NCBI GenBank assembly: GCA_947631255.1
Contig: CANRKT010000016.1
Coordinates: forward strand, 1 to 54,748
DNA from: an uncultured Enterobacteriaceae bacterium
GTDB taxonomy: Bacteria; Pseudomonadota; Gammaproteobacteria; Enterobacterales; Enterobacteriaceae
Direction: 5' to 3'
DNA length: 54,748 bases
Shown here piece by piece: positions 44,579 through 54,748 of the stretch (positions are counted from its first letter, which is position 1; every line of letters starts with the position of its first letter). The position numbers and the translations under genes are program-made. The notes below the pieces were generated by a model, which saw nothing but the letters and a program-made list of their open reading frames with translations, searched no databases and was not told the DNA's origin.

Positions 44579-47266
44579 ATGACAGATGTAACCGTAAAAG
44601 CGCTGGCCACAGAGATTCAGACCTCCGTTGACCGCCTGGTACAGCAATTTGCTGATGCAGGGATCCCGAAGTCTGCTGATGATTCTGTTTCCGCGCAAGA
44701 GAAGCAAATGCTCTTGGCTCATCTGAACAGTGAACATGGTTCAGTGCCAGACAAATTGACGTTACAGCGTAAAACACGTAGTACGTTAAATATTCCAGGT
44801 ACCGGTGGGAAAAGTAAATCGGTACAAATCGAAGTCCGCAAGAAGCGCACCTTTGTAAAACGTGATCCGCAAGAGGCTGAACGTCTTGCCGCGGAAGAAC
44901 AAGCGTTGCGTGAAGCGGAAGAGCAAGCCCGTCGTGAGGCAGAGGAAGCTGCCAAACTTGTGGCACAAGAAAAAGCTAAGCGTGATGCTGAAGAACAAGC
45001 TAGGCGCGAAGTCGCTGAGAAAGCGAAACGTGTAGCTGCGGAAAAAGACAAAGTGACTCATCAACAATCAGACGATATGACGAAAACCGCCCAAGCCGAT
45101 AAAGCCCGCCGTGAAGCAGAAGCTGCTGAACTGAAACGTAAAGCAGAAGAAGAAGCACGTCGCAAACTTGAAGAAGACGCCCGCCGTGTAGCTGAAGAAG
45201 CTCGCAAAATGGCTGAAGCGAATGCCGGTGTTTGGGCTGAACAAGAAAAAGTAGAAGATGATAAGTCTGACTATCATGTCACGACTTCTGAACACGCTCG
45301 CCAGGCTGAAGACGAAAACGACCGTGAAGTTGAAGGCGGACGTGGTCGTACTCGCACAGCAGCAAAAGCGCCACGTCAGAAAAAAGCGAGCGGTAAACAC
45401 GGCGAGTCTAAAGCTGACCGTGAAGAAGCGCGTGCAGCAGTTCGTGGTGGTAAAGGTAAGCGTAAGCCAAGTTCTCTGCAGCAGACTTTCACTAAACCTG
45501 CTCAGGCAGTAAACCGTGATGTTGTCATCGGTGAAACAGTGACTGTTGCCGAACTGGCAAACAAAATGGCTGTTAAAGGTTCACAGGTCATCAAAGTGAT
45601 GATGAAACTGGGTGCCATGGCGACCATTAACCAGGTTATCGATCAGGAAACAGCCCAGCTGGTTGCTGAAGAGATGGGTCACAAAGTTATTCTGCGTCGT
45701 GAAAACGAACTGGAAGAAGCGGTAATGAGTGACCGTGATACCGGTGCTGCGGCAGAAGCTCGTGCTCCAGTCGTGACCATCATGGGTCACGTTGACCACG
45801 GTAAAACGTCACTGCTTGACTACATTCGCTCAACTAAGATTGCCTCTGGCGAAGCGGGTGGTATTACTCAGCACATCGGTGCTTACCACGTCGAAACTGA
45901 CAATGGCATGATAACCTTCCTCGATACTCCGGGACACGCCGCGTTTACTTCAATGCGTGCTCGTGGTGCTCAGGCAACGGATATCGTTGTTCTGGTCGTA
46001 GCGTCAGATGATGGCGTGATGCCTCAGACTATCGAAGCTATTCAGCACGCAAAAGCGGCACAAGTGCCGGTTGTTGTAGCTGTGAACAAAATCGATAAGC
46101 CAGAAGCAGACCCAGATCGCGTTAAAACTGAACTGTCTCAGTACGGCATCATGCCGGAAGAATGGGGCGGTGAAAGCCAGTTTGTTCATGTATCTGCGAA
46201 AGCCGGTATCGGTATCGATGAGTTGCTGGATGCTATCCTGCTGCAATCTGAGGTTCTGGAACTGAAAGCAGTGCGTGCAGGTATGGCAAGCGGCGTTGTT
46301 ATCGAGTCTTATCTTGATAAAGGTCGTGGCCCGGTTGCGACTGTTCTGGTTCGTGAAGGTACGCTGAACAAGGGTGATATTGTTCTGTGTGGCTTTGAGT
46401 ATGGCCGCGTGCGTGCTATGCGTAATGAAATGGGACATGAAGTTACCGAAGCAGGCCCATCCATTCCAGTAGAGATCCTCGGTTTGTCCGGTGTTCCTGC
46501 TGCGGGTGATGAAGTTACCGTCGTACGTGACGAGAAGAAAGCACGTGAAGTTGCACTGTATCGTCAGGGCAAATTCCGTGACGTTAAACTGGCGCGTCAG
46601 CAGAAGTCTAAACTGGAAAACATGTTTGCCAACATGACTGAAGGTGAAGTGTCTGAAGTGAATATCGTGCTGAAAGCCGATGTTCAGGGCTCTGTAGAAG
46701 CGATTAGCGAGTCACTGCTGAAACTGTCAACCGATGAAGTAAAAGTGAAAATCATCGGTTCTGGTGTGGGTGGTATTACTGAAACAGACGCAACACTGGC
46801 TGCTGCTTCTGACGCTATCCTGGTGGGCTTTAACGTTCGTGCGGATGCCTCTGCACGCCGTGTTATCGATGCTGAAAGCCTGGATCTGCGCTACTACTCT
46901 GTTATCTATCACTTGATTGACGAAGTGAAAGCGGCAATGAGCGGTATGCTGACTCCAGAACTGAAACAGCAGATCCTCGGCCTGGCAGAAGTTCGTGATG
47001 TATTTAAATCACCAAAATTTGGTGCCATCGCAGGTTGTATGGTTACTGAAGGCGTGGTTAAGCGTCACAACCCAATCCGTGTTCTGCGCGACAACGTAGT
47101 TATCTATGAAGGCGAGCTGGAATCTCTGCGTCGCTTTAAAGACGATGCCGCTGAAGTTCGTAACGGTATGGAATGTGGTATCGGTGTGAAAAACTACAAT
47201 GACGTTCGCGTAGGCGACGTGATTGAAGTCTTCGAAATCATCGAGATCAAGCGTACCATTTCCTGA
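44579..47266 (+). CDS. infB: Translation initiation factor IF-2
   Basis: The 895-residue GTPase brings fMet-tRNA to the 30S subunit. The N-terminal third is Ala/Glu/Arg-rich and repetitive (residues about 100-225). The G domain starts near 400 ([20 protein letters not shown]), followed by domains that bind fMet-tRNA. Two in-frame internal starts, GTG at 45053 and ATG at 45077, match the IF2-2 and IF2-3 starts of E. coli, so three isoforms are likely. Read-through continues to rbfA. Confidence 0.98.
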   Translation: MTDVTVKALATEIQTSVDRLVQQFADAGIPKSADDSVSAQEKQMLLAHLNSEHGSVPDKLTLQRKTRSTLNIPGTGGKSKSVQIEVRKKRTFVKRDPQEAERLAAEEQALREAEEQARREAEEAAKLVAQEKAKRDAEEQARREVAEKAKRVAAEKDKVTHQQSDDMTKTAQADKARREAEAAELKRKAEEEARRKLEEDARRVAEEARKMAEANAGVWAEQEKVEDDKSDYHVTTSEHARQAEDENDREVEGGRGRTRTAAKAPRQKKASGKHGESKADREEARAAVRGGKGKRKPSSLQQTFTKPAQAVNRDVVIGETVTVAELANKMAVKGSQVIKVMMKLGAMATINQVIDQETAQLVAEEMGHKVILRRENELEEAVMSDRDTGAAAEARAPVVTIMGHVDHGKTSLLDYIRSTKIASGEAGGITQHIGAYHVETDNGMITFLDTPGHAAFTSMRARGAQATDIVVLVVASDDGVMPQTIEAIQHAKAAQVPVVVAVNKIDKPEADPDRVKTELSQYGIMPEEWGGESQFVHVSAKAGIGIDELLDAILLQSEVLELKAVRAGMASGVVIESYLDKGRGPVATVLVREGTLNKGDIVLCGFEYGRVRAMRNEMGHEVTEAGPSIPVEILGLSGVPAAGDEVTVVRDEKKAREVALYRQGKFRDVKLARQQKSKLENMFANMTEGEVSEVNIVLKADVQGSVEAISESLLKLSTDEVKVKIIGSGVGGITETDATLAAASDAILVGFNVRADASARRVIDAESLDLRYYSVIYHLIDEVKAAMSGMLTPELKQQILGLAEVRDVFKSPKFGAIAGCMVTEGVVKRHNPIRVLRDNVVIYEGELESLRRFKDDAAEVRNGMECGIGVKNYNDVRVGDVIEVFEIIEIKRTIS

Positions 47267-47289
47267 TAGGCGCACCACACTTATTATCA

Positions 47290-47308
47290 GGGGGGCTTAG
47301 TGCCCCCC
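47290..47308 (+). other. Hairpin between infB and rbfA
   Basis: GGGGGGC-TTAGT-GCCCCCC is a 7-bp GC stem followed by GTTTTG. It could be a partial terminator or an RNase-processing stem inside the operon. Confidence 0.55.
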
Positions 47309-47329
47309 GTTTTGTCTGGAGAAATTATT

Positions 47330-47731
47330 ATGGCGAAAGAATTTGGTCGCCCACAGCGTGTTTCTCAGGAACTGCAAAAAGAAATTGCCATCATCCTGCA
47401 GCGTGAGATTAAAGATCCGCGTCTCGGCATGATGACGACAGTTTCTGGTGTTGAGGTTTCTCGTGACCTGGCTTATGCCAAAGTATTCGTGACATTCCTG
47501 AATGATAAAGATGAAGATGCTGTGAAAGAAGGCATTAAAGTTTTACAGGATGCCTCAGGCTACATCCGTTCTTTGCTCGGCAAAGCAATGCGTTTGCGTA
47601 TTGTTCCTGAGTTAACCTTCTTCTACGATAACTCGCTGGTTGAAGGGATGAGAATGTCTAATCTGGTATCTAATGTCATCCGTCATGATGATGAGCGTCG
47701 TGTAAACACGGACGACACCAAGGAGGATTGA
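47330..47731 (+). CDS. rbfA: 30S ribosome-binding factor RbfA
   Basis: The 133-residue KH-like protein binds 16S rRNA helix 1 during 30S maturation and is needed in the cold. It starts [18 protein letters not shown] after TGGAGAA; the basic/acidic C-tail follows [17 protein letters not shown]. The stop overlaps the truB ATG (TGATG). Confidence 0.97.
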   Translation: MAKEFGRPQRVSQELQKEIAIILQREIKDPRLGMMTTVSGVEVSRDLAYAKVFVTFLNDKDEDAVKEGIKVLQDASGYIRSLLGKAMRLRIVPELTFFYDNSLVEGMRMSNLVSNVIRHDDERRVNTDDTKED

Positions 47732-48675
47732 TGAGTCGTCCTCGTCGTCGTGGCCGCGATATACATGGCGTGCTGTTGCTGGATAAACCGCAGGGACTGT
47801 CTTCTAACGATGCCCTGCAGAAAGTGAAGCGTCTTTATAACGCTAACCGTGCGGGACATACTGGAGCCCTTGATCCTTTGGCTACCGGTATGTTGCCCAT
47901 CTGTCTCGGAGAAGCGACGAAGTTTTCCCAATACCTGCTGGACTCTGATAAGCGCTATCGCGTGATTGCACGTCTTGGCCAGCGTACGGATACTTCTGAT
48001 GCTGACGGCCAGATAGTTGAAGAACGTCCGGTCGATTTTAGCGCCGAGCAGCTCGCTACGGCATTAGAGTCGTTTCGCGGTGAAACACAGCAAGTTCCTT
48101 CCATGTATTCAGCACTGAAATATCAGGGAAGACCGCTGTATGAGTATGCCCGTCAGGGTATCAGTGTACCGCGAGAAGCCCGTGCTATTATTGTCTATGA
48201 GCTCTTATTCCTGCGCCATGAAGGTAATGAACTGGAACTGGAAATTCACTGCTCCAAAGGCACATATATTCGTACCATCATTGATGATCTTGGCGAAAAG
48301 CTGGGATGTGGTGCACATGTGATCTTCCTGCGTCGTCTTGGGGTCAGCAACTATCCTGTTGAACGTATGGTCACGCTGGAACAGCTGAATGCGTTGATTG
48401 CGGAAGCTGAAGCTCAGGATGTGGCTCCCGCCAGTCTGTTAGACCCATTACTGATGCCAATGGATAGCCCGGCAGCAGACTTCCCCATAGTGAATCTCTT
48501 GTCAGAGGTGGCGGTCTATTTTAAAAATGGGCAGCCTGTTCGTGTTACCGGAGCCCCACAAGAAGGTCTGGTACGCGTCACCGAAGGAAGCGAGCAAAAA
48601 TTTATTGGCATGGCAGAAATCCTTGATGACGGGCGTGTTGCGCCGCGTCGTCTGGTCGTTGAATACCCTGTATGA
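47731..48675 (+). CDS. truB: tRNA pseudouridine-55 synthase
   Basis: The 314-residue enzyme makes pseudouridine at position 55 of tRNAs. The catalytic Asp lies in [15 protein letters not shown] (Asp48). A C-terminal PUA domain follows. AGGAGG lies six bases before ATG 47731; an adjacent TTG is less likely. It overlaps rbfA by one base. Confidence 0.97.
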   Translation: MSRPRRRGRDIHGVLLLDKPQGLSSNDALQKVKRLYNANRAGHTGALDPLATGMLPICLGEATKFSQYLLDSDKRYRVIARLGQRTDTSDADGQIVEERPVDFSAEQLATALESFRGETQQVPSMYSALKYQGRPLYEYARQGISVPREARAIIVYELLFLRHEGNELELEIHCSKGTYIRTIIDDLGEKLGCGAHVIFLRRLGVSNYPVERMVTLEQLNALIAEAEAQDVAPASLLDPLLMPMDSPAADFPIVNLLSEVAVYFKNGQPVRVTGAPQEGLVRVTEGSEQKFIGMAEILDDGRVAPRRLVVEYPV

Positions 48676-48822
48676 ATCCGCACCAGCTTGCGATAAGTGG
48701 TCGCGACAGGTAAAATGACGTGGCTTACTGCCGGGTAAGTATTTTTTCTTTCCTGGCAGGTACTGTGGTTGCTGAATTAGAGATCGGCACCCTATTTTTT
48801 ATCTATAATTCTGGAGTTAAAA

Positions 48823-49092
48823 ATGTCTCTAAGCGTTGAAGCTAAAGCTAAAATTGTTGCTGAATTTGGTCGTGGTACTAACGACAGCGGTTGCACCGAA
48901 GTTCAGGTTGCACTGCTGACTGCACAGATTAACCATCTGCAAGGTCACTTTTCAGAGCATAAAAAAGATCACCACAGCCGTCGTGGTCTGCTGCGCATGG
49001 TTTCTCAGCGTCGTAAACTGCTCGACTACCTGAAACGTAAAGATGTTGCTCGTTATACTGACCTCATCGCTCGTTTAGGCCTGCGTCGCTAG
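48823..49092 (+). CDS. rpsO: 30S ribosomal protein S15
   Basis: This 89-residue primary binder of the 16S rRNA central domain starts [18 protein letters not shown] and ends [10 protein letters not shown]. In E. coli S15 represses its own mRNA through a pseudoknot around the start site. The 147-base leader here ends CTGGAGTTAAAA-ATG; I could not confirm the pseudoknot. Confidence 0.98.
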   Translation: MSLSVEAKAKIVAEFGRGTNDSGCTEVQVALLTAQINHLQGHFSEHKKDHHSRRGLLRMVSQRRKLLDYLKRKDVARYTDLIARLGLRR

Positions 49093-49108
49093 TTTTTGCG
49101 AGTTTCAT

Positions 49109-49293
49109 AAAAGGGGCCTACGAGGGCTAATGCCAGTCACTGAAGTATTTTTATGAATATAAATTCATGATTATGCTTAAACGGAAAACGAAAGGATCAG
49201 GCTTTCAGCTTTGGTTTCTTTCATCGAAGGCCCGAATACTTGGGCCTGAATTCCTTAAGTGACCAGCATTAACCTACGGGGCCCCTTTTTTTT
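49109..49293. ncRNA. Long imperfect inverted repeat at the SraG/rpsO-terminator locus
   Basis: The arm 49109-49145 pairs with 49254-49290 in blocks (AAAAGGGGCC, CTAATGC, GTCACT, AAG). Smaller hairpins lie inside (ATGAAT-ATA-AATTCAT, AGGCCC with GGGCCT). The plus strand ends in TTTTTTTT, a terminator for rpsO. The minus strand ends in GGCCCCTTTTA, as a minus-strand RNA would need. In E. coli the small RNA SraG is transcribed antisense from this rpsO-pnp gap. Assignment to SraG rests on position and structure, not recognised sequence. Confidence 0.5.
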
Positions 49294-49363
49294 AACCGGA
49301 ACGAAGCTATTCGGTTGAAACTGCTGTATTGTTGCTAAATGTGATCTTTATTGCAGAGATTCG

Positions 49364-49419
49364 CGCGGCTAATGAGAAGATTTACTCACTAAAGTGGGTG
49401 AGGTTTGTCATTAGTCGCG
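49364..49419 (+). promoter_or_regulatory. pnp leader hairpin (RNase III/PNPase autoregulation)
   Basis: CGCGGCTAATGA (49364-49375) pairs with TCATTAGTCGCG (49408-49419), and the inner arm ACTCAC/GTGGGT extends the stem. Position about 72 bases upstream of pnp matches the known leader that RNase III cleaves, after which PNPase degrades the duplex and represses its own translation. Confidence 0.8.
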
Positions 49420-49490
49420 AGGGTGTAATGAAGGTCGAGTATTAACGGTAGTACGTCAATACGTACACCTGCATGTTTAAGGATATTATT

Positions 49491-51620
49491 TTGCTTAATC
49501 CGATCGTTCGTAAATTCCAGTATGGTCAGCATACCGTCACTCTTGAGACCGGTATGATGGCTCGCCAGGCGACTGCTGCAGTTATGGTTAGCATGGATGA
49601 CACTGCGGTATTAGTTACCGTTGTAGGCCAGAAGAAAGCTAAACCAGGTCAGAACTTCTTTCCTCTGACTGTTAACTATCAAGAGCGTACCTACGCTGCT
49701 GGCCGTATCCCGGGAAGCTTCTTCCGCCGTGAAGGTCGTCCAAGCGAAGGCGAAACGCTGATTGCTCGTCTGATTGACCGTCCAGTACGTCCACTGTTCC
49801 CGGAAGGTTTTGTTAACGAAGTTCAGGTTATTGCGACCGTGGTTTCTGTAAACCCGCAAGTTAACCCTGATATCGTGGCAATGATTGGTGCTTCTGCGGC
49901 TCTGAGCCTGTCAGGCCTGCCATTTAATGGTCCAATCGGTGCAGCGCGTGTTGGTTTCATCAATGGTCAGTATTTACTGAACCCAACTGCTGATGAACTG
50001 AAAGAATCTAAACTGGACTTGGTTGTTGCGGGTACCACCGGCGCAGTACTGATGGTTGAGTCTGAAGCAGAACTGCTGAGCGAAGATCAGATGCTGGGTG
50101 CCGTAGTATTTGGTCACGAACAGCAGCAAATCGTTATTGAAAACATCAACTCACTGGTTGCTGAAGCGGGCAAACCACGCTGGGATTGGCAGCCAGAAGC
50201 GCCTAATGACGCGCTGAATGCACGTGTTGCAGCGCTGGCTGAATCTCGTCTGAGCGATGCTTACTTGGTGACTGATAAGCAACAGCGTTATGAGCAAATT
50301 AGTACTATCAAGTCTGACGTGACCGCAGCTCTGCTGGCGGAAGACGAAACCTTAGATGACGCTGAAATCAGTGAAATCTTGCACGCTATCGAGAAAAACG
50401 TTGTTCGTAGCCGTGTTCTGCGTGGCGAGCCACGTATTGATGGCCGTGAAAAAGACATGATCCGTGGTCTGGATGTACGTACGGGTGTTCTGCCACGTAC
50501 TCACGGTTCTGCTCTGTTTACTCGTGGTGAGACTCAGGCTCTGGTTGCTGCAACCCTGGGTACTGCACGTGACGCACAGACTCTTGATGAACTGATGGGT
50601 GAGCGTACTGATACCTTCCTGTTCCACTACAACTTCCCTCCGTACTCTGTAGGTGAAACCGGTATGGTGGGTTCACCTAAGCGTCGTGAGATTGGTCACG
50701 GTCGTCTGGCTAAGCGTGGCGTACTGGCAGTGATGCCAGATGCAGCGACTTTCCCGTACACTGTACGTGTCGTTTCAGAAATTACTGAATCTAACGGTTC
50801 TTCTTCTATGGCTTCCGTCTGCGGTGCGTCATTAGCACTGATGGATGCGGGTGTTCCTATCAAAGCTGCCGTTGCTGGTATTGCGATGGGTCTGGTTAAA
50901 GAAGGCGATAACTTCGTTGTTCTGTCTGATATTCTGGGTGACGAAGATCACCTGGGTGATATGGACTTTAAAGTTGCTGGTAGCCGTGAAGGTATCTCTG
51001 CTCTGCAGATGGATATCAAAATCGAAGGTATCACCCGTGAAATCATGCATGCTGCACTGAATCAGGCTAAGGGTGCTCGTTTGCATATCCTGAGCGTGAT
51101 GGAGCAGGCTATCAATGCACCGCGTGGCGATATTTCTGAATTTGCACCACGTATTCATACGATTAAAATCAATTCCGATAAAATCAAAGATGTTATCGGT
51201 AAAGGTGGCGCAGTTATTCGTGCACTGACCGAAGAAACTGGTACTACGATTGAAATCGAAGATGACGGCACAGTGAAAATCGCTGCAACCGATAACGAGA
51301 AAGCTAAACATGCTATTCGTCGTATCGAAGAAATTACTGCAGAAATTGAAGTGGGTCGTATCTACAACGGTAAAGTCACCCGTATCGTTGATTTCGGTGC
51401 TTTCGTTGCGATTGGCGGCGGTAAAGAAGGTCTGGTTCATATTTCCCAGATTGCTGACAAACGCGTAGAAAAAGTCACTGATTATCTGCAAATGGGCCAG
51501 GAAGTACCGGTAAAAGTACTGGAAGTTGATCGTCAGGGCCGCGTACGTTTAAGCATTAAAGAAGCGATTGAGCAATCTCCAGCTGAAACTGCAACGCCTG
51601 CTGCACCAGAAGCTGAGTAA
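49491..51620 (+). CDS. pnp: Polynucleotide phosphorylase
   Basis: The 709-residue trimeric 3'-5' exoribonuclease is part of the degradosome. Two RNase PH domains (1-210 and 310-545), a KH domain ([20 protein letters not shown]) and an S1 domain ([15 protein letters not shown]) are in order. I start it at TTG 49491, seven bases after AAGGAT, giving the family start (M)[14 protein letters not shown] 49473 lacks a site. The short Ala/Pro-rich tail is slightly different from E. coli. Confidence 0.97.
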   Translation: MLNPIVRKFQYGQHTVTLETGMMARQATAAVMVSMDDTAVLVTVVGQKKAKPGQNFFPLTVNYQERTYAAGRIPGSFFRREGRPSEGETLIARLIDRPVRPLFPEGFVNEVQVIATVVSVNPQVNPDIVAMIGASAALSLSGLPFNGPIGAARVGFINGQYLLNPTADELKESKLDLVVAGTTGAVLMVESEAELLSEDQMLGAVVFGHEQQQIVIENINSLVAEAGKPRWDWQPEAPNDALNARVAALAESRLSDAYLVTDKQQRYEQISTIKSDVTAALLAEDETLDDAEISEILHAIEKNVVRSRVLRGEPRIDGREKDMIRGLDVRTGVLPRTHGSALFTRGETQALVAATLGTARDAQTLDELMGERTDTFLFHYNFPPYSVGETGMVGSPKRREIGHGRLAKRGVLAVMPDAATFPYTVRVVSEITESNGSSSMASVCGASLALMDAGVPIKAAVAGIAMGLVKEGDNFVVLSDILGDEDHLGDMDFKVAGSREGISALQMDIKIEGITREIMHAALNQAKGARLHILSVMEQAINAPRGDISEFAPRIHTIKINSDKIKDVIGKGGAVIRALTEETGTTIEIEDDGTVKIAATDNEKAKHAIRRIEEITAEIEVGRIYNGKVTRIVDFGAFVAIGGGKEGLVHISQIADKRVEKVTDYLQMGQEVPVKVLEVDRQGRVRLSIKEAIEQSPAETATPAAPEAE

Positions 51621-51732
51621 GATCCACTGGCTTTCTATAGTAAGTAGATAACGGTTTGTTACGGGGCAGGAAGCACCATTTTGCGAGCGGGGACCCTGGA
51701 TGTTCACCATTTGTTGTCTTCAGGAGTAGGTA

Positions 51733-52620
51733 ATGAAGCCTTTTTTGCGCTGGTGTTTTGTTGCTACAGCTATCACACTGGCAGGATGCAGCAACAATTC
51801 TGCATGGCGTAAAAATGAGGTTCTCGCAGTACCGTTACAACCGTCATTACAACAAGAAGTTATCCTGGCAAGAATGGAACAGATTCTTGCCAGCCGTGCT
51901 TTAACGGATGATGAACGCGCACAGCTTTTATATGAGCGCGGAGTGTTGTATGATAGCCTAGGTTTGCGGGCACTTGCGCGGAATGATTTCTCACAAGCGC
52001 TAGCAATCCGACCAGATATGCCTGAAGTATTCAATTACTTAGGCATATATTTAACGCAGGCAGGCAACTTTGACGCTGCCTATGAAGCGTTTGATTCTGT
52101 ACTTGAGCTTGATCCAACTTACAACTATGCGTGTTTAAATCGTGGTATCGCCCTCTATTACGGCGGTCGTTATCGCTTAGCGCAAGATGATCTGCAGGCG
52201 TTTTATCAAGACGATCCCAACGATCCCTTCCGTAGTCTGTGGCTCTATGTTGTTGAAAACAACGTAGATGAAAAACAGGCCAAAGAGGCGTTACAACAGC
52301 GCCTGGAAAAATCGGACAAAGAGCAATGGGGATGGAACATTGTCGAGTTCTATCTGGGCAACATTAGTGAAGTTACACTAATGGAAAGGCTTCAGATGAA
52401 CGCAACGGATAACACTTCGCTCGCTGAGCATCTCAGTGAAACCAACTTCTATTTAGGTAAGTACTACCTAAGTCTGGGGGAAAAGGACAGGGCCACGGCA
52501 CTGTTCAAGTTAGCGGTAGCTAACAACGTACATAATTACGTTGAACATCGTTATGCATTGTTGGAATTAGCGCTCTTGGGCCAGGAGCAAGATGACCTGG
52601 CAGAATCGGACCAGCAATAG
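51733..52620 (+). CDS. nlpI: Outer membrane lipoprotein NlpI
   Basis: The 295-residue TPR lipoprotein acts as adaptor for peptidoglycan hydrolases and the Prc protease. The lipobox is ITLAGC with Cys19. TPR motifs run from about residue 60 to 270 ([40 protein letters not shown]). It follows pnp by 112 bases and lies upstream of yrbN-deaD. Confidence 0.97.
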   Translation: MKPFLRWCFVATAITLAGCSNNSAWRKNEVLAVPLQPSLQQEVILARMEQILASRALTDDERAQLLYERGVLYDSLGLRALARNDFSQALAIRPDMPEVFNYLGIYLTQAGNFDAAYEAFDSVLELDPTYNYACLNRGIALYYGGRYRLAQDDLQAFYQDDPNDPFRSLWLYVVENNVDEKQAKEALQQRLEKSDKEQWGWNIVEFYLGNISEVTLMERLQMNATDNTSLAEHLSETNFYLGKYYLSLGEKDRATALFKLAVANNVHNYVEHRYALLELALLGQEQDDLAESDQQ

Positions 52621-52727
52621 CTGACGTACAACGACAGCCCATAAACTTTTGTTAAAGTCATCATCTTAGCGGGTGAGGGCGTTTTTGTTCGTCAATCAAT
52701 CAAATTTGAGCCGGTTCACACTTTTCA

Positions 52728-52805
52728 ATGAAAATTGCTGTTAAATTTCAAGATGAGTTATGTAGACTGGCCGCCATTAATGAGGCACACGTACTACATG
52801 ACTGA
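52728..52805 (+). CDS. yrbN: YrbN leader peptide upstream of deaD
   Basis: The 25-codon frame starts at ATG 52728 and reads [20 protein letters not shown] followed by HVLHD and TGA. The core [10 protein letters not shown] recalls E. coli YrbN, a small protein in the same place. It overlaps the deaD start by eight bases, and its codons for Asn-Glu-Ala supply the GAGG site of deaD, so translation of the two is likely coupled. Confidence 0.8.
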   Translation: MKIAVKFQDELCRLAAINEAHVLHD

Positions 52806-54714
52806 ATTAAATATTACTTTTTCCGATCTCGGACTGAAATCATCCATTATTGAAGCACTGAACGATCTGGGTTACGAAAAACCTTCCCCGATTCAGGCGG
52901 AATGTATTCCTCATCTGTTGGGTGGTCGCGATGTTCTGGGTATGGCCCAGACCGGGAGTGGTAAAACCGCTGCGTTTTCACTCCCATTACTGAATAACCT
53001 TGATGCTGCAGTTAAAGCACCGCAGATTCTGGTGCTGGCGCCAACGCGTGAGCTGGCAGTACAGGTCGCAGAAGCGATGACTGACTTCTCCAAGCATATG
53101 CAAGGCGTTAACGTTGTTGCTCTGTATGGTGGTCAGCGTTATGACGTGCAGTTACGTGCTCTGCGTCAGGGACCACAAATTGTAGTCGGAACGCCTGGTC
53201 GTCTGCTGGATCACCTGAAGCGCGGGACACTGAACCTGTCCAGCCTGAAAGGTCTGGTTCTGGACGAAGCTGATGAAATGCTGCGTATGGGCTTCATCGA
53301 AGACGTTGAAACTATTATGGCGCAGATCCCTGCTGATCATCAGACAGCACTGTTCTCTGCAACTATGCCAGAAGCGATTCGTCGTATTACCCGTCGTTTC
53401 ATGAAAGATCCACAGGAAGTGCGTATCCAGTCAAGCATCACTACGCGTCCGGACATCAGCCAGAGCTACTGGTCTGTTTACGGTATGCGTAAAAATGAAG
53501 CACTGGTTCGTTTCCTGGAAGCTGAAGATTTTGATGCAGCTATTATTTTCGTACGTACTAAAAATGCCACGCTGGAAGTTGCTGAAGCACTTGAACGCAG
53601 TGGTTATAACAGCGCAGCGCTGAATGGTGATATGAACCAGGCATTGCGTGAGCAAACGCTGGAACGTCTGAAAGATGGCCGTCTGGATATTCTGATTGCG
53701 ACCGATGTTGCGGCACGTGGTCTGGATGTTGAGCGTATTAGCCTGGTGGTTAACTACGACATTCCGATGGACTCAGAATCTTACGTTCACCGTATCGGTC
53801 GTACTGGCCGTGCTGGTCGTGCTGGTCGCGCTTTACTGTTTGTTGAAAACCGTGAACGTCGCCTGCTGCGTAACATTGAACGTACTATGAAGCTGACTAT
53901 CCCTGAAGCAGAACTGCCAAACGCAGAATTGCTTAGCGAGCGTCGTCTGGCTAAATTTGCTGCTAAAGTTCAGCAGCAGCTGGAAAGCAGCGATCTGGAT
54001 CAGTACCGTGCACTGCTTGCGAAACTGCAACCAGGTGAAGAAGAGCTGGATATTGAAACCCTGGCTGCCGCTTTATTGAAAATGGCACAAGGTGAACGTC
54101 CTCTGATCCTGCCACCAGATGCACCTATGCGTCCACGTCGTGAATTCCGTGAGCGTGATGATCGCTTTGAACGTGGCGCACGTGGTGATCGTCAGGATCG
54201 TGGTCCGCGCGGCGATCGTCCTGCGGCCGGTGGTGAAGGTAGCCCACGCCGTGAGCGTCGTGACGCAGGCGATATGGAACTGTATCGCATTGAAGTGGGC
54301 CGTGATGATGGTGTTGAAGTTCGTCATATCGTGGGCGCTATTGCCAACGAAGGCGATATCAGCAGCCGTTATATCGGTAACATTAAACTGTTTGGATCAC
54401 ACTCTACTATTGAGCTGCCGAAAGGTATGCCAGGTGAAGTTCTGCAGCACTTTACCCGTACTCGTATTCTCAATAAACCGATGAATATGCAGCTGATGGG
54501 TGATGCTCAACCACGTCCAGAGCGTTCAGGTGAACGTCGTGGCGGTGGTGCAGGCCGTGGTTTCGGTAGCGGTGAGCGTCGTGAAGGCGGTCGTGGTCCA
54601 CGTCGCGAAGGCGCGGGTGCAGGTCGCTTTAGCGGTGAACGTCGTGAAGGTGGTCGCGGTCCACGTCGTGAAGACGGTGCTGCAGCTCCACGTCGTCGCA
54701 GTAATGATGCATAA
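52798..54714 (+). CDS. deaD: ATP-dependent RNA helicase DeaD (CsdA)
   Basis: The 638-residue cold-shock DEAD-box helicase works in 50S assembly and mRNA decay. Q motif KPSPIQAE, Walker [25 protein letters not shown] and [11 protein letters not shown] are in order. The C-terminal part holds an RNA-recognition-like domain ([20 protein letters not shown]) and Arg/Gly-rich repeats based on [14 protein letters not shown] start at ATG 52798, inside the end of yrbN, by family length. Confidence 0.97.
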   Translation: MTELNITFSDLGLKSSIIEALNDLGYEKPSPIQAECIPHLLGGRDVLGMAQTGSGKTAAFSLPLLNNLDAAVKAPQILVLAPTRELAVQVAEAMTDFSKHMQGVNVVALYGGQRYDVQLRALRQGPQIVVGTPGRLLDHLKRGTLNLSSLKGLVLDEADEMLRMGFIEDVETIMAQIPADHQTALFSATMPEAIRRITRRFMKDPQEVRIQSSITTRPDISQSYWSVYGMRKNEALVRFLEAEDFDAAIIFVRTKNATLEVAEALERSGYNSAALNGDMNQALREQTLERLKDGRLDILIATDVAARGLDVERISLVVNYDIPMDSESYVHRIGRTGRAGRAGRALLFVENRERRLLRNIERTMKLTIPEAELPNAELLSERRLAKFAAKVQQQLESSDLDQYRALLAKLQPGEEELDIETLAAALLKMAQGERPLILPPDAPMRPRREFRERDDRFERGARGDRQDRGPRGDRPAAGGEGSPRRERRDAGDMELYRIEVGRDDGVEVRHIVGAIANEGDISSRYIGNIKLFGSHSTIELPKGMPGEVLQHFTRTRILNKPMNMQLMGDAQPRPERSGERRGGGAGRGFGSGERREGGRGPRREGAGAGRFSGERREGGRGPRREDGAAAPRRRSNDA

Positions 54715-54748
54715 ATAGACAATAAACTGCTTCGTTTAGCTTAAGAAG

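Noticed and set aside
44719-45400. Long minus-strand frames opposite the infB N-terminal region
   Set aside because: They mirror the repetitive Ala/Glu/Arg codons of IF-2, have Ser/Phe-rich low-complexity products and no ribosome sites.
49473-49490. ATG 49473 as the pnp start
   Set aside because: It lacks a ribosome site, while TTG 49491 follows AAGGAT and gives the family N-terminus.
54507-54722. Arg/Pro-rich minus-strand frame opposite the deaD tail
   Set aside because: It is the antisense reading of the Arg/Gly repeats of DeaD.

Overview
This window is a chromosomal segment of a member of the Enterobacterales. Almost every gene from gltD onward is a close relative of its Escherichia coli counterpart, in the same order and on the same relative strands: gltBD, arcB, elbB, mtgA, the npr-rapZ-ptsN-hpf-rpoN-lpt-kds cluster, mlaFEDCB, murA, ispB, rplU-rpmA, obgE, dacB, greA, ftsH, folP-glmM, secG, the nusA-infB operon, rpsO-pnp, nlpI and deaD. 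It is not E. coli or a very close relative, because yhcC (beside gltB), yrbL (between mtgA and npr) and argG (between leuU and metY) are absent. I could not assign a genus from sequence alone.

Positions 1-4955 are the accessory part and the most interesting one. They hold a tandem array of immunity genes for nuclease colicins without any complete colicin gene. Nine full-length or nearly full-length copies, plus the last bases of a tenth at the window edge, belong to two unrelated families. One is the E3/E6/cloacin (rRNase) immunity family: one edge fragment, three intact copies and one frameshifted copy. The other is the E2/E7/E8/E9 (DNase) immunity family: five copies that resemble Im2, Im9, a divergent Im9, Im7 and Im8. 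Most are preceded by the 3' end of the matching toxin gene, and several are followed by scraps of the colicin lysis gene, so each unit looks like a captured toxin-tail/immunity cassette. One longer relic keeps a whole E7-like HNH DNase domain, frameshifted from the preceding colicin coiled coil and joined to remains of an IS256-family transposase. I read the array as an immunity bank against foreign colicins.

Positions 5000-11771 hold glutamate synthase (gltBD) on the minus strand and a long non-coding region that must carry its promoter. Positions 11772-15743 hold the anaerobic sensor kinase arcB, the ArcZ small RNA on the opposite strand overlapping the arcB end, elbB and mtgA. Positions 15726-23648, minus strand, run from nitrogen-PTS and RpoN genes through the LPS transport (lptCAB) and Kdo synthesis (kdsCD) genes to yrbG. 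Positions 23876-28679, plus strand, hold the Mla lipid transport operon, ibaG and murA. A small IS3-type relic, sfsB and ispB follow on the minus strand.

From 30653 the plus strand carries rplU-rpmA-yhbE-obgE, then dacB (minus), greA, yhbY (minus), rlmE-ftsH, folP-glmM, secG with two tRNAs, and the rimP-nusA-infB-rbfA-truB-rpsO-pnp translation and RNA-decay series, ending with nlpI, the yrbN leader peptide and deaD. The rpsO-pnp gap holds the RNase III-type pnp leader hairpin and a long inverted repeat where enterobacteria encode SraG.
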